Shown: piece by piece, positions 18,141 through 26,524 of the stretch
How positions within the stretch are numbered: position 1 is the first letter of the stretch
Layout: the number at the start of each line of letters is the position of its first letter
Assembly (NCBI RefSeq): GCF_014274685.1
Contig: NZ_CP060393.1
Location: forward strand, 1,175,501 to 1,239,500
Reading direction: 5' to 3'
Length of the DNA stretch: 64,000 bases
Source: Edaphobacter sp. 4G125
Lineage (GTDB): Bacteria; Acidobacteriota; Terriglobia; Terriglobales; Acidobacteriaceae
The notes under the pieces: model-generated
Seen by the model: only the letters and a program-made list of their open reading frames with translations
What the model was told of the DNA's origin: nothing
Databases searched by the model: none
Translations under genes and position numbers: made by a program

Positions 18141-19394
18141 AAATCCGTGATTGAAACCTCTCAGCCCATCAAGTCGTCGCGCACCTATGCCTGGCTTGTG
18201 GTTCTGTTGCTAACGGTCGTATGGCTGCTTAACTATCTTGATCGCCAGGTTCTCTTTTCAGTCTTTCCTCCACTGCAGAGAGAGCTTCAGATCTCGAGCT
18301 TTCAACTTGGCTTGCTGGGAACCACCTTTCTTTGGGTATACGCGTTTTGTAGTCCATTGGCAGGGTATCTGGCGGACAAACTGGGCAGTAAGCGAATGAT
18401 CTGCGCGAGCTTGCTGGTCTGGTCGGCAGTGACCGTCGCGACAGGACATGCGCGCACCTTTTCACAGTTGCTATGGCTTCGTTCGATCATGGGGGTAAGC
18501 GAAGCCTGTTATCTCCCCGCAGGGCTGGCGCTGATTGCCGCCTATCATGATCACCGTACACGAGCGCGTGCCGTTAGCCTGCATTACACCGGAACGTATA
18601 TCGGTACCGTACTTGGAGGGACGCTTGGAGGGTATATCGCCTCGCAGTATGGCTGGCGATCGGTGTTCGGAGTCTTTGGCGCTGTCGGGTTGACTTACGC
18701 TCTTTTTCTATTTTTTCTACTGCGTGACCGCCGCATTGAACAACAAGAGATTACAGACGCGAAATCGTTGAGCATACTTCAGGCGGCTTCGAGAATCCTT
18801 CGTACTCCTGGTTTTCGTTCCTTGTTAATCGTCTTTGCGATCGCTTCGATCTGCGATTGGGCGATCTATACCTGGATGCCGCTTTACCTCTTCGAGAGTT
18901 TTCATTTTTCCTTGACCAAAGCTGGGTTTACAGCGACTTTTTACATGAAAGCCGGTGGTTTTGTCGGTCTCCTGATTGGAGGCACACTGGCGGATGCGTG
19001 GTTTCGCCGATCTTCGCAGGGGCATACCTTCACTCAGACCGTCGGCCTTCTTCTAGCCGCTCCATTTCTTATTTTGAGCGGCCTGACTCATACTCCGCTC
19101 TTGCTTTACGTAGCGATGGTGCTTTTCGGTTTAGGCAAGGGAATGTATGACGGTAACACCATGCCTGTACTTTGCGAGGGTGTTTCCGCAGAACAACGCG
19201 CGACCGCCTTCGGATTACTGAACTTTGCAGGAACGTTCTGTGGGGGCATCGTGGCAGCCGGTGCAGGCGGACTGAAGAGCCATCTCGGTCTGGGCGCCAT
19301 TTTTAGTCTCTGTGGTGTCCTGCTACTTCTTGCGGGGTTTGTGACACTTCGCATCCGGATGGGGCCGCTCGAAAGAGGCTCGCTCCGAAGCTAA
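18132..19394 (+). CDS. MFS transporter, probable sialic-acid or sugar-acid permease
   Basis: About 420 residues with twelve predicted membrane helices. The family signature GYLADKLGSKRM between helices 2 and 3, an SIMGVSEACYLPAGLALIA stretch in helix 4 and a DRQVLF motif in helix 1 resemble the anion:cation symporter/hexuronate branch of the MFS. Placed between lyase and receptor of a sialic-acid locus, it probably brings the sugar acid across the inner membrane (NanT-like role, inferred). Start uncertain: TTG 18126, ATG 18132 and GTG 18147 are in frame and none has a clear ribosome site. Confidence 0.82.
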   Translation: MYHKSVIETSQPIKSSRTYAWLVVLLLTVVWLLNYLDRQVLFSVFPPLQRELQISSFQLGLLGTTFLWVYAFCSPLAGYLADKLGSKRMICASLLVWSAVTVATGHARTFSQLLWLRSIMGVSEACYLPAGLALIAAYHDHRTRARAVSLHYTGTYIGTVLGGTLGGYIASQYGWRSVFGVFGAVGLTYALFLFFLLRDRRIEQQEITDAKSLSILQAASRILRTPGFRSLLIVFAIASICDWAIYTWMPLYLFESFHFSLTKAGFTATFYMKAGGFVGLLIGGTLADAWFRRSSQGHTFTQTVGLLLAAPFLILSGLTHTPLLLYVAMVLFGLGKGMYDGNTMPVLCEGVSAEQRATAFGLLNFAGTFCGGIVAAGAGGLKSHLGLGAIFSLCGVLLLLAGFVTLRIRMGPLERGSLRS

Positions 19395-19539
19395 GAATAT
19401 TGCCGAGAAGGATTATCCGGCGCGATCTCTGCTTCCTTTATTTCGGATGAAAACCACGCTGCAGCTGTGGCTTGAGCAGTAGAGCTGCGCCATTTTTTGA
19501 GTCTGGTTCGAAGAAAAAGATCTTTTTGAAAATAGACTC

Positions 19540-19582
19540 TTGACAAATTTATTCTCGATTATCAATTATCAATGACTATCAA
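19540..19582 (+). promoter_or_regulatory. Promoter with three tandem TATCAA operator repeats
   Basis: TTGACA at 19540-19545 is a consensus -35 box; AATTAT at 19564-19569 is a possible -10 box at 18-base spacing. Three direct TATCAA repeats at 19560, 19567 and 19577 cover the -10 region. The 14-mer ATTATCAATTATCA is the reverse complement of the site at 18120-18133. Repression by the neighbouring GntR protein would fit. Confidence 0.55.
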
Positions 19583-19650
19583 GAGAACAACCCCATCTCC
19601 ATCTCTCGAAGCCCTTGATGGCAATGAGAGTGAAGGATTCGAGATTTCGT

Positions 19651-22600
19651 ATGAAGAAAACTGGATTTTCCCCGCTTTGTCTCAGCATCGTACTTGCGCT
19701 GGTGTTCGCAGGCTGTTTCGAGGGCCGCCTATGGTCGCAGGCGGTAGCAGTGGCCGAACTGCATGGGACTGTTACCGATACGTCCGGTGCAGTGATCCCC
19801 AATGCAAACGTGAAGGTCACTAACGCGGATACGGGAGCTATTCGCATCGCTATGAGCAATAGTGATGGGCAATTCAACGTTCCATCTTTGCCTGTGGGGC
19901 CATACTCGCTCAGAGTGCAGGCGACAGGGTTCAAAAATTTCGAACAGACCGGCATTATTCTGCAGGTTGGCGCCTCCGCCGCTGTGCAGGCAGTTATGGC
20001 AGTGGGAAGTTCTTCTGAAGTTGTCGAGGTGAACTCAAATGCGCTGATGGTTGAGACGCAGAACGTGGCTATCTCTACCGTGATCGACAACCGCGAGATC
20101 AACGATCTTCCACTCGATGGTCGGCTGGCTACGCAGCTCGTTCTTGTGGCCGGAGCTTCGGTTAATGTTTCGGGCGGCGACCTTACCGGGAGCAAGCAAT
20201 TTTTCAGTTCGCAGGCTATTGCTGTCGCAGGTTCGCAAGGAAACTCGCTGAATTACATGTTGGATGGCAGTTATCACAACGATCCCTTTTCGAACGTAAA
20301 TCTTCCTTTTCCCTTTCCGGATGCGCTCCAGGAGTTCAGCGTGTCGACCAGCGCGCTTCCAGCGCAATATGGAGTACAACCTGGAGGCGCCGTAAACGCC
20401 GTAACGAAGTCTGGAACGAACCATTTCCATGGCACGGTATTTGAATACTGGCGCAACAATGTTTTCAACGCCGTGGGGTATTTTTCTCAGAAAGACACCC
20501 TGCATCGGAACCAGTACGGTGGAACGATTGGAGGTCCGATTCGACGGGATCGCATCTTCTTTTTTGCTGGATACCAGGGAACTCACAATGTGCAGCAATC
20601 GGTTTCGACCAAGGCGCGAGTACTGACGCCTGCAATGATCAATGGAGACTGGTCTGCTTATGAGTCAGCGGATTGCGTATCGACGGGAAAGATGCGGCAG
20701 CTTCATGATCCTGACACCAAGAAGAACTATCTGAACAATCAGATTCCTGTTGGTAAGTTCAATCCATCTTCCGTAAAGCTGCTCCAGTATCTTCCTCAGG
20801 CAATCGATAAGTGCGGCAACGTTTACTACGGGATATTGAACAACAGCAACGATAACCAAGAGATCGGCAGGGTCGATTGGACGATAAGCCCACGACAGTC
20901 GATGTTTGCACGATACCTCATTGACGATTATCAGCTGCCCGCTACTTATGATCAGCACAATATCCTGGTCACTGCGCAGTCTGGTAATTATGAACGGGCG
21001 CAGGCGCTCATTTTTGGTCATACGTTTGTCGTCAGCAGCAGGACCCTGAATTCAATCCGCGCTGGATTTACGCGCAGAAGAGACGATCGTAAACCGTCCG
21101 ACAGCGGCATCAATGGTCCGGCAATCGGAAGCAATATCTATTCCAGCGAGAAGAATTCGTTGCGGATGTCGATCAGCGGCAATTTCAATACGAGTTGTTC
21201 TTCCTGCGCTCGAGGCAAGTTCAACGACAACACCTTCATGGGGTCCGATGACGTTACATTGACGCCCGGACACCATCAGATTGATTTTGGCGGCAGCATC
21301 ATGCGGATTCAGCTCAACCAGGAGAACAATTATCTGCTGGATGGGAACTATCTCTTTGCCGGTAATTACACAGGCGACAACATGGCAGACTTCATCTTAG
21401 GCAGATTAAGTCAGTTCAATCAGAGCGCACAGCAGGCCACTGCAAATCGTCAGACGTTGCCAGGACTCTATGCGCAGGACACGTTCCGCCTGTCCAGAAA
21501 ATTAACGGTTATTGGGGGGCTTCGATGGGAGCCGCATCTGTTTCCGACAGATTATTTTGGTCGTGGAAGTTCATTTGACCGCGCGGCCTTTGATGCCGGT
21601 GTGCATAGCTCCGTCTTTGTGAACGCTCCTGCGGGGAGCTTCTATTACGGAGATAAAGGGATACGAAAGAATTTTGTCGAAAACGATTGGATGGGCTTTT
21701 CTCCGCGCATTGGCCTTGTTCTATCCCCACAAGGCGGGCAAGATGTATTTCGCTTAGGGTATGCCCTGCTGTACGACAATATCGAGCAGTACTATGACGA
21801 GCGAGTGCAATCCAACCCGCCGTTTACGAATGAAGTAGATAATACGAACCCTGGAACCTTCGATAATCCATGGGCGAATTATCCAGGAGGGAATCCGTTC
21901 CCAGCCAGTAAGCCAAGCCAGAATGTTCAGTTTCCCCTGTCTTCGCTCTATGCAGTTCTTCCCAACAAATTAAAGCCCACATACATCAGTCAGTGGAACG
22001 CCAACTTTGAACACCAGTTCAGCGGCAACTGGCTCTTTAGCCTGAGCTATCTCGGAAACAAGTCGACGCACATCTGGGCAGGTCGCGAAACAAACCCTGC
22101 GGTCTACGTTCCTGGGCAATGTGGCTCTTCAAATTGTTCGACGACTTCAAATACGCAGAACCGGCGTGTGCTTACACGGGCCAACCCCATTCAGGGTGCG
22201 TATTACGCCTCTATGCCCACGCCGAACGATGGAGCGAATGCAAGCTACAACGGGTTGTTGACCTCGCTGCAACATCGGTACAGTCATAACTTTTCTGTAC
22301 GACTCAACTACACCTGGTCGCATTGCATCAGCGATTCCGATTTCAACATCGAGTTGACAGGACCGACTTATATGAATCCCGACAACCTGAAACAGGATCG
22401 GGGTGATTGTAACCACGATGTTCGCCATGTCTTCAACGGGACAGTGATTGCCACATCCAGATTCAATGGGCCTCGGCCATGGCACTTCCTGCTCTCAAAC
22501 TGGAAGATCGCCCCCCTGGTCCGGATCATGTCTGGCGCTTCCGTTAATGTGCAATCGGGAATCGACAACTCTTTGACTGGGATAGGACTTGATCGTCCGA

Positions 22601-22944
22601 ATCTGGTGACTGCTGACACAGTCTACAAGCGTGGTTATCATGCGGATCCAAACCATACCTACCTCAATGGCCTGGCGTTTAGTCAGAATGCAGTGGGAAC
22701 ATTCGGCAACCTGCGGAGAAATGCATTCAAAGGACCCGGGTATTTCGATCTGGATGCCTCAGCCAGCAGGATCTTTGATCTACGAGAAGGTTTGAATGTC
22801 GAATTTCGTGCAGATGCATTCAATGCCACCAATCACGTCAACTTCAATAATCCGGCAACGGGACTCAATTCAGGCACATTTGGTGAGATCACAAGTGCAA
22901 AAGCGAATCGTGTCCTGCAATTTTCAGCAAAGATTCGGTACTAG
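19651..22944 (+). CDS. TonB-dependent receptor of the sialic-acid locus
   Basis: About 1097 residues. Signal peptide MKKTGFSPLCLSIVLALVFAG, then a carboxypeptidase-regulatory domain (GTVTDTSGAVIPNANVKVTN), plug (VSTSALPAQYGVQPGGAVNAVTKSGTNHFHG) and a large barrel ending QFSAKIRY. I start at the ATG at 19651 because it gives a standard signal peptide; further starts at 19618 and 19624 remain possible. The sialidase gene follows after 24 bases, so the two are co-transcribed. The receptor probably imports sialic acid or sialylated oligosaccharides released at the cell surface (inference). The promoter upstream carries the operator repeats shared with the transporter. Confidence 0.9.
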   Translation: MKKTGFSPLCLSIVLALVFAGCFEGRLWSQAVAVAELHGTVTDTSGAVIPNANVKVTNADTGAIRIAMSNSDGQFNVPSLPVGPYSLRVQATGFKNFEQTGIILQVGASAAVQAVMAVGSSSEVVEVNSNALMVETQNVAISTVIDNREINDLPLDGRLATQLVLVAGASVNVSGGDLTGSKQFFSSQAIAVAGSQGNSLNYMLDGSYHNDPFSNVNLPFPFPDALQEFSVSTSALPAQYGVQPGGAVNAVTKSGTNHFHGTVFEYWRNNVFNAVGYFSQKDTLHRNQYGGTIGGPIRRDRIFFFAGYQGTHNVQQSVSTKARVLTPAMINGDWSAYESADCVSTGKMRQLHDPDTKKNYLNNQIPVGKFNPSSVKLLQYLPQAIDKCGNVYYGILNNSNDNQEIGRVDWTISPRQSMFARYLIDDYQLPATYDQHNILVTAQSGNYERAQALIFGHTFVVSSRTLNSIRAGFTRRRDDRKPSDSGINGPAIGSNIYSSEKNSLRMSISGNFNTSCSSCARGKFNDNTFMGSDDVTLTPGHHQIDFGGSIMRIQLNQENNYLLDGNYLFAGNYTGDNMADFILGRLSQFNQSAQQATANRQTLPGLYAQDTFRLSRKLTVIGGLRWEPHLFPTDYFGRGSSFDRAAFDAGVHSSVFVNAPAGSFYYGDKGIRKNFVENDWMGFSPRIGLVLSPQGGQDVFRLGYALLYDNIEQYYDERVQSNPPFTNEVDNTNPGTFDNPWANYPGGNPFPASKPSQNVQFPLSSLYAVLPNKLKPTYISQWNANFEHQFSGNWLFSLSYLGNKSTHIWAGRETNPAVYVPGQCGSSNCSTTSNTQNRRVLTRANPIQGAYYASMPTPNDGANASYNGLLTSLQHRYSHNFSVRLNYTWSHCISDSDFNIELTGPTYMNPDNLKQDRGDCNHDVRHVFNGTVIATSRFNGPRPWHFLLSNWKIAPLVRIMSGASVNVQSGIDNSLTGIGLDRPNLVTADTVYKRGYHADPNHTYLNGLAFSQNAVGTFGNLRRNAFKGPGYFDLDASASRIFDLREGLNVEFRADAFNATNHVNFNNPATGLNSGTFGEITSAKANRVLQFSAKIRY

Positions 22945-22968
22945 TGAAATCGCAAAAGGGGAAACCAG

Positions 22969-24144
22969 ATGGTTCGGAAACTGACTTTCCTGGGGTGGAT
23001 GTTGATAGCTGTTACGACGGTAGCGCAGCAACAGCAAGAGCCTCCGCCCCGGATGCAGAGCACATTGCTATGGCAGGCGAGAACGGAAGGTTATGAGACG
23101 TTTCGCATCCCCGGGATCGTTGCAACGGCAAAAGGAACAATCCTGGCGTATGGCGTAGGAAGACGTTTTCTGAAGGATGGTGATTGGTCCGATAGTGATA
23201 TCCTTCTTCGCCGCAGCCTGGATGGCGGCAAGACATGGGAGCCATCGAAGAAAATTGCTGGAGACGGGCACGGAGTGACGGACAATCCTGTTGCGATTGC
23301 ATCGCGCAAAAAAGGCTGGGTCCATCTGCTGTACCAGCATAACTACGAACGCATCCTCTACATGTGGAGCAAAGACGACGGCGCAAGCTTCAGTCACCCG
23401 GTGGACATTACTGCTGCCCTAGAAGGCTTGCGCTCGCAGTTTGCCTGGACCGTGGTGGCGCTTGGTCCAGGACATGCTATTGAGCTTCGCAATGGGCGTT
23501 TACTTGTTCCTGTATGGATGGCCGAAGGTGTTCAAACCGTCGATGGCCGTCGTAGACACGCACCGAGCGGAATTACCACTCTCTATAGCGACAATGGAGG
23601 CAAAAGCTGGCAACACGGAGACATCATTGCCGTCAATTCCACAGAGATGGTGAACCCAAATGAGATGCAACTGATTCAGTTGGCAGATGGAGTGGTCATG
23701 GCCAATATTCGTACCGGCGATACAGCCAGGCAGCGAGCTGTTGCCTTCAGTCCAGATGGAATCCATCATTGGACGAAGCCGGAGTTTGATCCTCATTTGT
23801 ATGATCCCATCTGCGCAGCCGGAATTGTGCGCTACAGCATGACGCCTCGGGATGACCACAATCGCATTCTCTTTGTGAATCCAGACAGTGAATCCTCGCC
23901 CAAGGCGCATCAGGGAAACTCTGGGCCGCGCCAGAATTTGACATTGAAGATGAGTGAGGACGAAGGAGGAACCTGGCCCATCAAGCGTGTGTTACACGCA
24001 GGAAGCTCCGGGTACAGCGACATCGCAGTGGCGCCAGATAAGACGATTTATGTACTTTACGAGAGCAATCTCAATCCGTCTATCAAAGGGAATAGTCTCA
24101 CGGTTCTTCGATTTCAGCTGGATTGGCTTAATCAAAAAAGATGA
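22969..24144 (+). CDS. Secreted exo-alpha-sialidase (BNR/Asp-box)
   Basis: 391 residues with a signal peptide (about 1-20). It has the sialidase FRIPGIV motif with Arg46 of the arginine triad and an acidic GDWSDSDILL loop carrying the presumed acid/base Asp. Four Asp-boxes follow: SLDGGKTW (83-90), SKDDGASF, SDNGGKSW and SEDEGGTW. A late Tyr near SGYSDIAV is a candidate nucleophile. It would remove terminal sialic acids from glycans in the periplasm or outside. GGGGAAACCAG precedes the ATG at 22969. Last gene of the receptor-sialidase operon, ended by a small hairpin at 24162-24178. Confidence 0.92.
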   Translation: MVRKLTFLGWMLIAVTTVAQQQQEPPPRMQSTLLWQARTEGYETFRIPGIVATAKGTILAYGVGRRFLKDGDWSDSDILLRRSLDGGKTWEPSKKIAGDGHGVTDNPVAIASRKKGWVHLLYQHNYERILYMWSKDDGASFSHPVDITAALEGLRSQFAWTVVALGPGHAIELRNGRLLVPVWMAEGVQTVDGRRRHAPSGITTLYSDNGGKSWQHGDIIAVNSTEMVNPNEMQLIQLADGVVMANIRTGDTARQRAVAFSPDGIHHWTKPEFDPHLYDPICAAGIVRYSMTPRDDHNRILFVNPDSESSPKAHQGNSGPRQNLTLKMSEDEGGTWPIKRVLHAGSSGYSDIAVAPDKTIYVLYESNLNPSIKGNSLTVLRFQLDWLNQKR

Positions 24145-24161
24145 CTCTGTAGAAATCGAGG

Positions 24162-24178
24162 TCAGCGGCCTCCGCTGA
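24162..24178 (+). terminator. Short hairpin after the sialidase gene
   Basis: TCAGCGG-CCT-CCGCTGA, a 7-bp stem, 17 bases past the stop codon. There is no long T run, so termination efficiency is uncertain. Confidence 0.45.
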
Positions 24179-24291
24179 ATTATCTTGCCTGCATGTTTTG
24201 TCATCACTTTGCCTGAGCAGGAAGGTTTAGGGCGCTCCATTCGAAAGCTATTCGATGATGTTTCTCGGACAGATCTAGTGATCGGCTTCGG

Positions 24292-24987
24292 TCAGTAGGC
24301 AGAGGTCGTCGCTGGCGGGTAGTCTTTCCCAAACTTGTTTTTGTGATGGGCAGGAATTGCATTTGAGGGTTTGAAATCCAGATGACCCAGGTCCAGCGAG
24401 TCGGAAGATATATCGACGATTCGATCAGACACGGATGGAAGTGCGGGGAGCAACTGCTCCGACCAAAGTTGCAATCGATACCTGCCGGGCGGAACGTCGT
24501 GAACAGTGACAGACCCCTTGGCATCGGATATGCCGAAATATGGAGAGTTCAGCGCTATAACGACCGCCCCCATTTCGGGATGGATGTTACAGAAGATGTA
24601 GGACACCCCTTCGCGGTCGAATGTGACGGAGCGGCGTGCTCCGGTCTCATAGAGGCCAAGATCAAAGCGCTTGCCGTTGAAGAGTGAGAAGACGTTGTGA
24701 AAGAAGGGATCGAGGTTGGGGAACTCAATGCTCGTGCCGGTAGGTACGACGAGAAGATGCGGGGTAAACTCCTTGTTCTTTTGAATGAGTCGCACGTTCT
24801 GCCGTGGGACCGGATGCGGTGTTGGAGCATCGATGGGGGTAAGCCATACAACCACGTTGGCAGGCGAGAGCCCTGGCGTGTGTTGCTCAAGGTGTATGGT
24901 TGCGGTGATCTCCGCGGCACGCGCAGCGATAACCGATACCGTAGTCAGCAGCAGAAACCACCATCCGTGTTTTGCAAGCTTCATCAT
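24292..24987 (-). CDS. Exported type-1 copper (plastocyanin-like) protein
   Basis: 231 residues with a signal peptide (about 1-25, ending RAAE). A cupredoxin fold with all four blue-copper ligands visible: His97 in DPFFHNVFS, Cys133, His136 and Met139 in FCNIHPEMG. A short C-terminal carboxypeptidase-regulatory-like beta domain follows (VHDVPPGRYRLQLWSEQLLP, about 165-205). Proteins of this layout are often labelled methylamine-utilisation proteins but are simply periplasmic electron carriers. Last gene of a four-gene minus-strand operon (response regulator, kinase, porin-like protein, this gene), 16 bases after the previous stop. It probably carries electrons to or from the periplasmic partners encoded divergently. 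Confidence 0.85.
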   Translation of the reverse strand: MMKLAKHGWWFLLLTTVSVIAARAAEITATIHLEQHTPGLSPANVVVWLTPIDAPTPHPVPRQNVRLIQKNKEFTPHLLVVPTGTSIEFPNLDPFFHNVFSLFNGKRFDLGLYETGARRSVTFDREGVSYIFCNIHPEMGAVVIALNSPYFGISDAKGSVTVHDVPPGRYRLQLWSEQLLPALPSVSDRIVDISSDSLDLGHLDFKPSNAIPAHHKNKFGKDYPPATTSAY

Positions 24988-25003
24988 AGGTTTGCGCGTG
25001 CCG

Positions 25004-26524
25004 TTAGAAGCGGTATCCCAAAGAAAGTGTAAAGATGTCGGCTGACGACGAGCTGCTGTTGATGTTGAAGGTGCGGATGTGACGGAACTCGGGTGAAAGA
25101 ATGAGATATGTCTTCGGGCTGTAGATCAGGTTCGCCGACCACATCTGATTGCGAGCGCGAAGTTGAACCGCGCTCGCAGTGGACGGAATAATGATGGAGT
25201 GAAAGTCACGTGAGAAGCCATTATCAAGGCCAAAGGCTCCGTTCGCTTCGAGAACGCTGGTGAAGCGCAGCTTAGCTTGTGTCCAGCCACCAGCGTCGTT
25301 CAGGAGTCGAAAGGTCGAGGCGCCGGTGAGGGGGTCGTTGCCTGCGACGACGTTTTTGTAAACTCCACCGCCGAGGCCGCCAAGAGCGCGACCGCGGTAT
25401 GCTTCACCGCTTAGCTCAAAGTGATGTGTAACCGGAAACTTCCAATCTCCGCTGATCGCGTAAGAGTCGCCATTGCGGCCGCCGTTATAGGCCTGACGAG
25501 AATAGTAGCCACCGATGCCGAACTGCAGCTGGCCGAAAGTATTTTGTTCGTGTCGGTTGAATGCGATGCGTGATTCGTACGCGGGTTGTCCGCTGCGTTC
25601 CCCTGCTGATGGCACACGATAGATGTCCGCATTGGTGTATCCAGCGGCGGGAGGATCCCATAGGCCGAACTCCCATGAGAGATTGCCACGTGATGACATA
25701 TCGAACCGATGCTCATAACGGAGTTGAGGTGCCCAGGTCCAGAGATTGCCTGCCCACGCCATAGCCGGCTCGGCAACCGATGCGTATGAAGTTGGTGACA
25801 GCGGAGAGATGAGAGGTTCGACAAGGCCGACCTCCGCAGTATCGTTCTTCCACATCAGGCGAGCAACGGCGGTACGCATGTGAGCTAGCCCTCCTGTGGA
25901 ACCGTAGTTGCTGTATTGAAGGCCTCCATAGAAGTCCATGTTGATCTCTGCATAGCTGGAGGCACCAGCCAGATGCGGACCGTAGGCTTGGACGCCAATG
26001 ATGGTCTGTCGCAGACTGGCACCGAAGGCCGTTGATGGAGTGTCGGGAGCGAGCGGTACAGCGATCGTGGGCTGATCGAAGTTGTCGACGGCCCCGTGAT
26101 TGGAGAAGGTATTGAACAAGAGGAGGCCGGTAAGTCGCAGAGGATACTTTGAAGCACTCTCGACTTTGATCTGCTCGTGTTGCTCAATCTCCGATTGCAT
26201 CATTGCAATCTGGTCCCTGGCGTCAGGTGCAGGTGATGAGGCTGGCGTTACGGCTGCTTCTGCGGGTGGTGTCGTGGGCACTGCGTTGGCCGCGGCCAAC
26301 TGCCCGCGCAGCGCATTAATCTGATCGCGAAGATGATCGATTTCCTGTTGTGATTGCTTCAAGTGGTCTTCCGCTGCGGAGAGCTGGGCGGCAATGCTCT
26401 CAAGCTGAGCCTGCGATGCCTGAGAAGTCACTGGAGTCGGCTGCTGTGCGAGGGCCATTGTTGACGCGAGAGCTGCAGCTGAAAGTAAACCGATGCAGCG
26501 GATCATGAGAAGGGATGTTTTCAC
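25004..26524 (-). CDS. Porin-like outer-membrane protein with N-terminal coiled coil
   Basis: 506 residues. Signal peptide ending ALAQ (about 26), an Ala/Gln/Glu-rich coiled coil (about 38-78, AQLESIAAQLSAAEDHLKQSQQ), a Pro/Ala linker (about 80-100), then a barrel of alternating aromatic strands from about 125 to the C-terminal LSLGYRF. This layout, periplasmic helix plus barrel, resembles OprB/SLH-type and OprP-like porins whose coiled coil reaches toward peptidoglycan. The substrate is unknown. Its start overlaps the sensor kinase stop by four bases, so it is a direct target of the same transcript, upstream of the copper protein. Confidence 0.8.
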   Translation of the reverse strand: MKTSLLMIRCIGLLSAAALASTMALAQQPTPVTSQASQAQLESIAAQLSAAEDHLKQSQQEIDHLRDQINALRGQLAAANAVPTTPPAEAAVTPASSPAPDARDQIAMMQSEIEQHEQIKVESASKYPLRLTGLLLFNTFSNHGAVDNFDQPTIAVPLAPDTPSTAFGASLRQTIIGVQAYGPHLAGASSYAEINMDFYGGLQYSNYGSTGGLAHMRTAVARLMWKNDTAEVGLVEPLISPLSPTSYASVAEPAMAWAGNLWTWAPQLRYEHRFDMSSRGNLSWEFGLWDPPAAGYTNADIYRVPSAGERSGQPAYESRIAFNRHEQNTFGQLQFGIGGYYSRQAYNGGRNGDSYAISGDWKFPVTHHFELSGEAYRGRALGGLGGGVYKNVVAGNDPLTGASTFRLLNDAGGWTQAKLRFTSVLEANGAFGLDNGFSRDFHSIIIPSTASAVQLRARNQMWSANLIYSPKTYLILSPEFRHIRTFNINSSSSSADIFTLSLGYRF

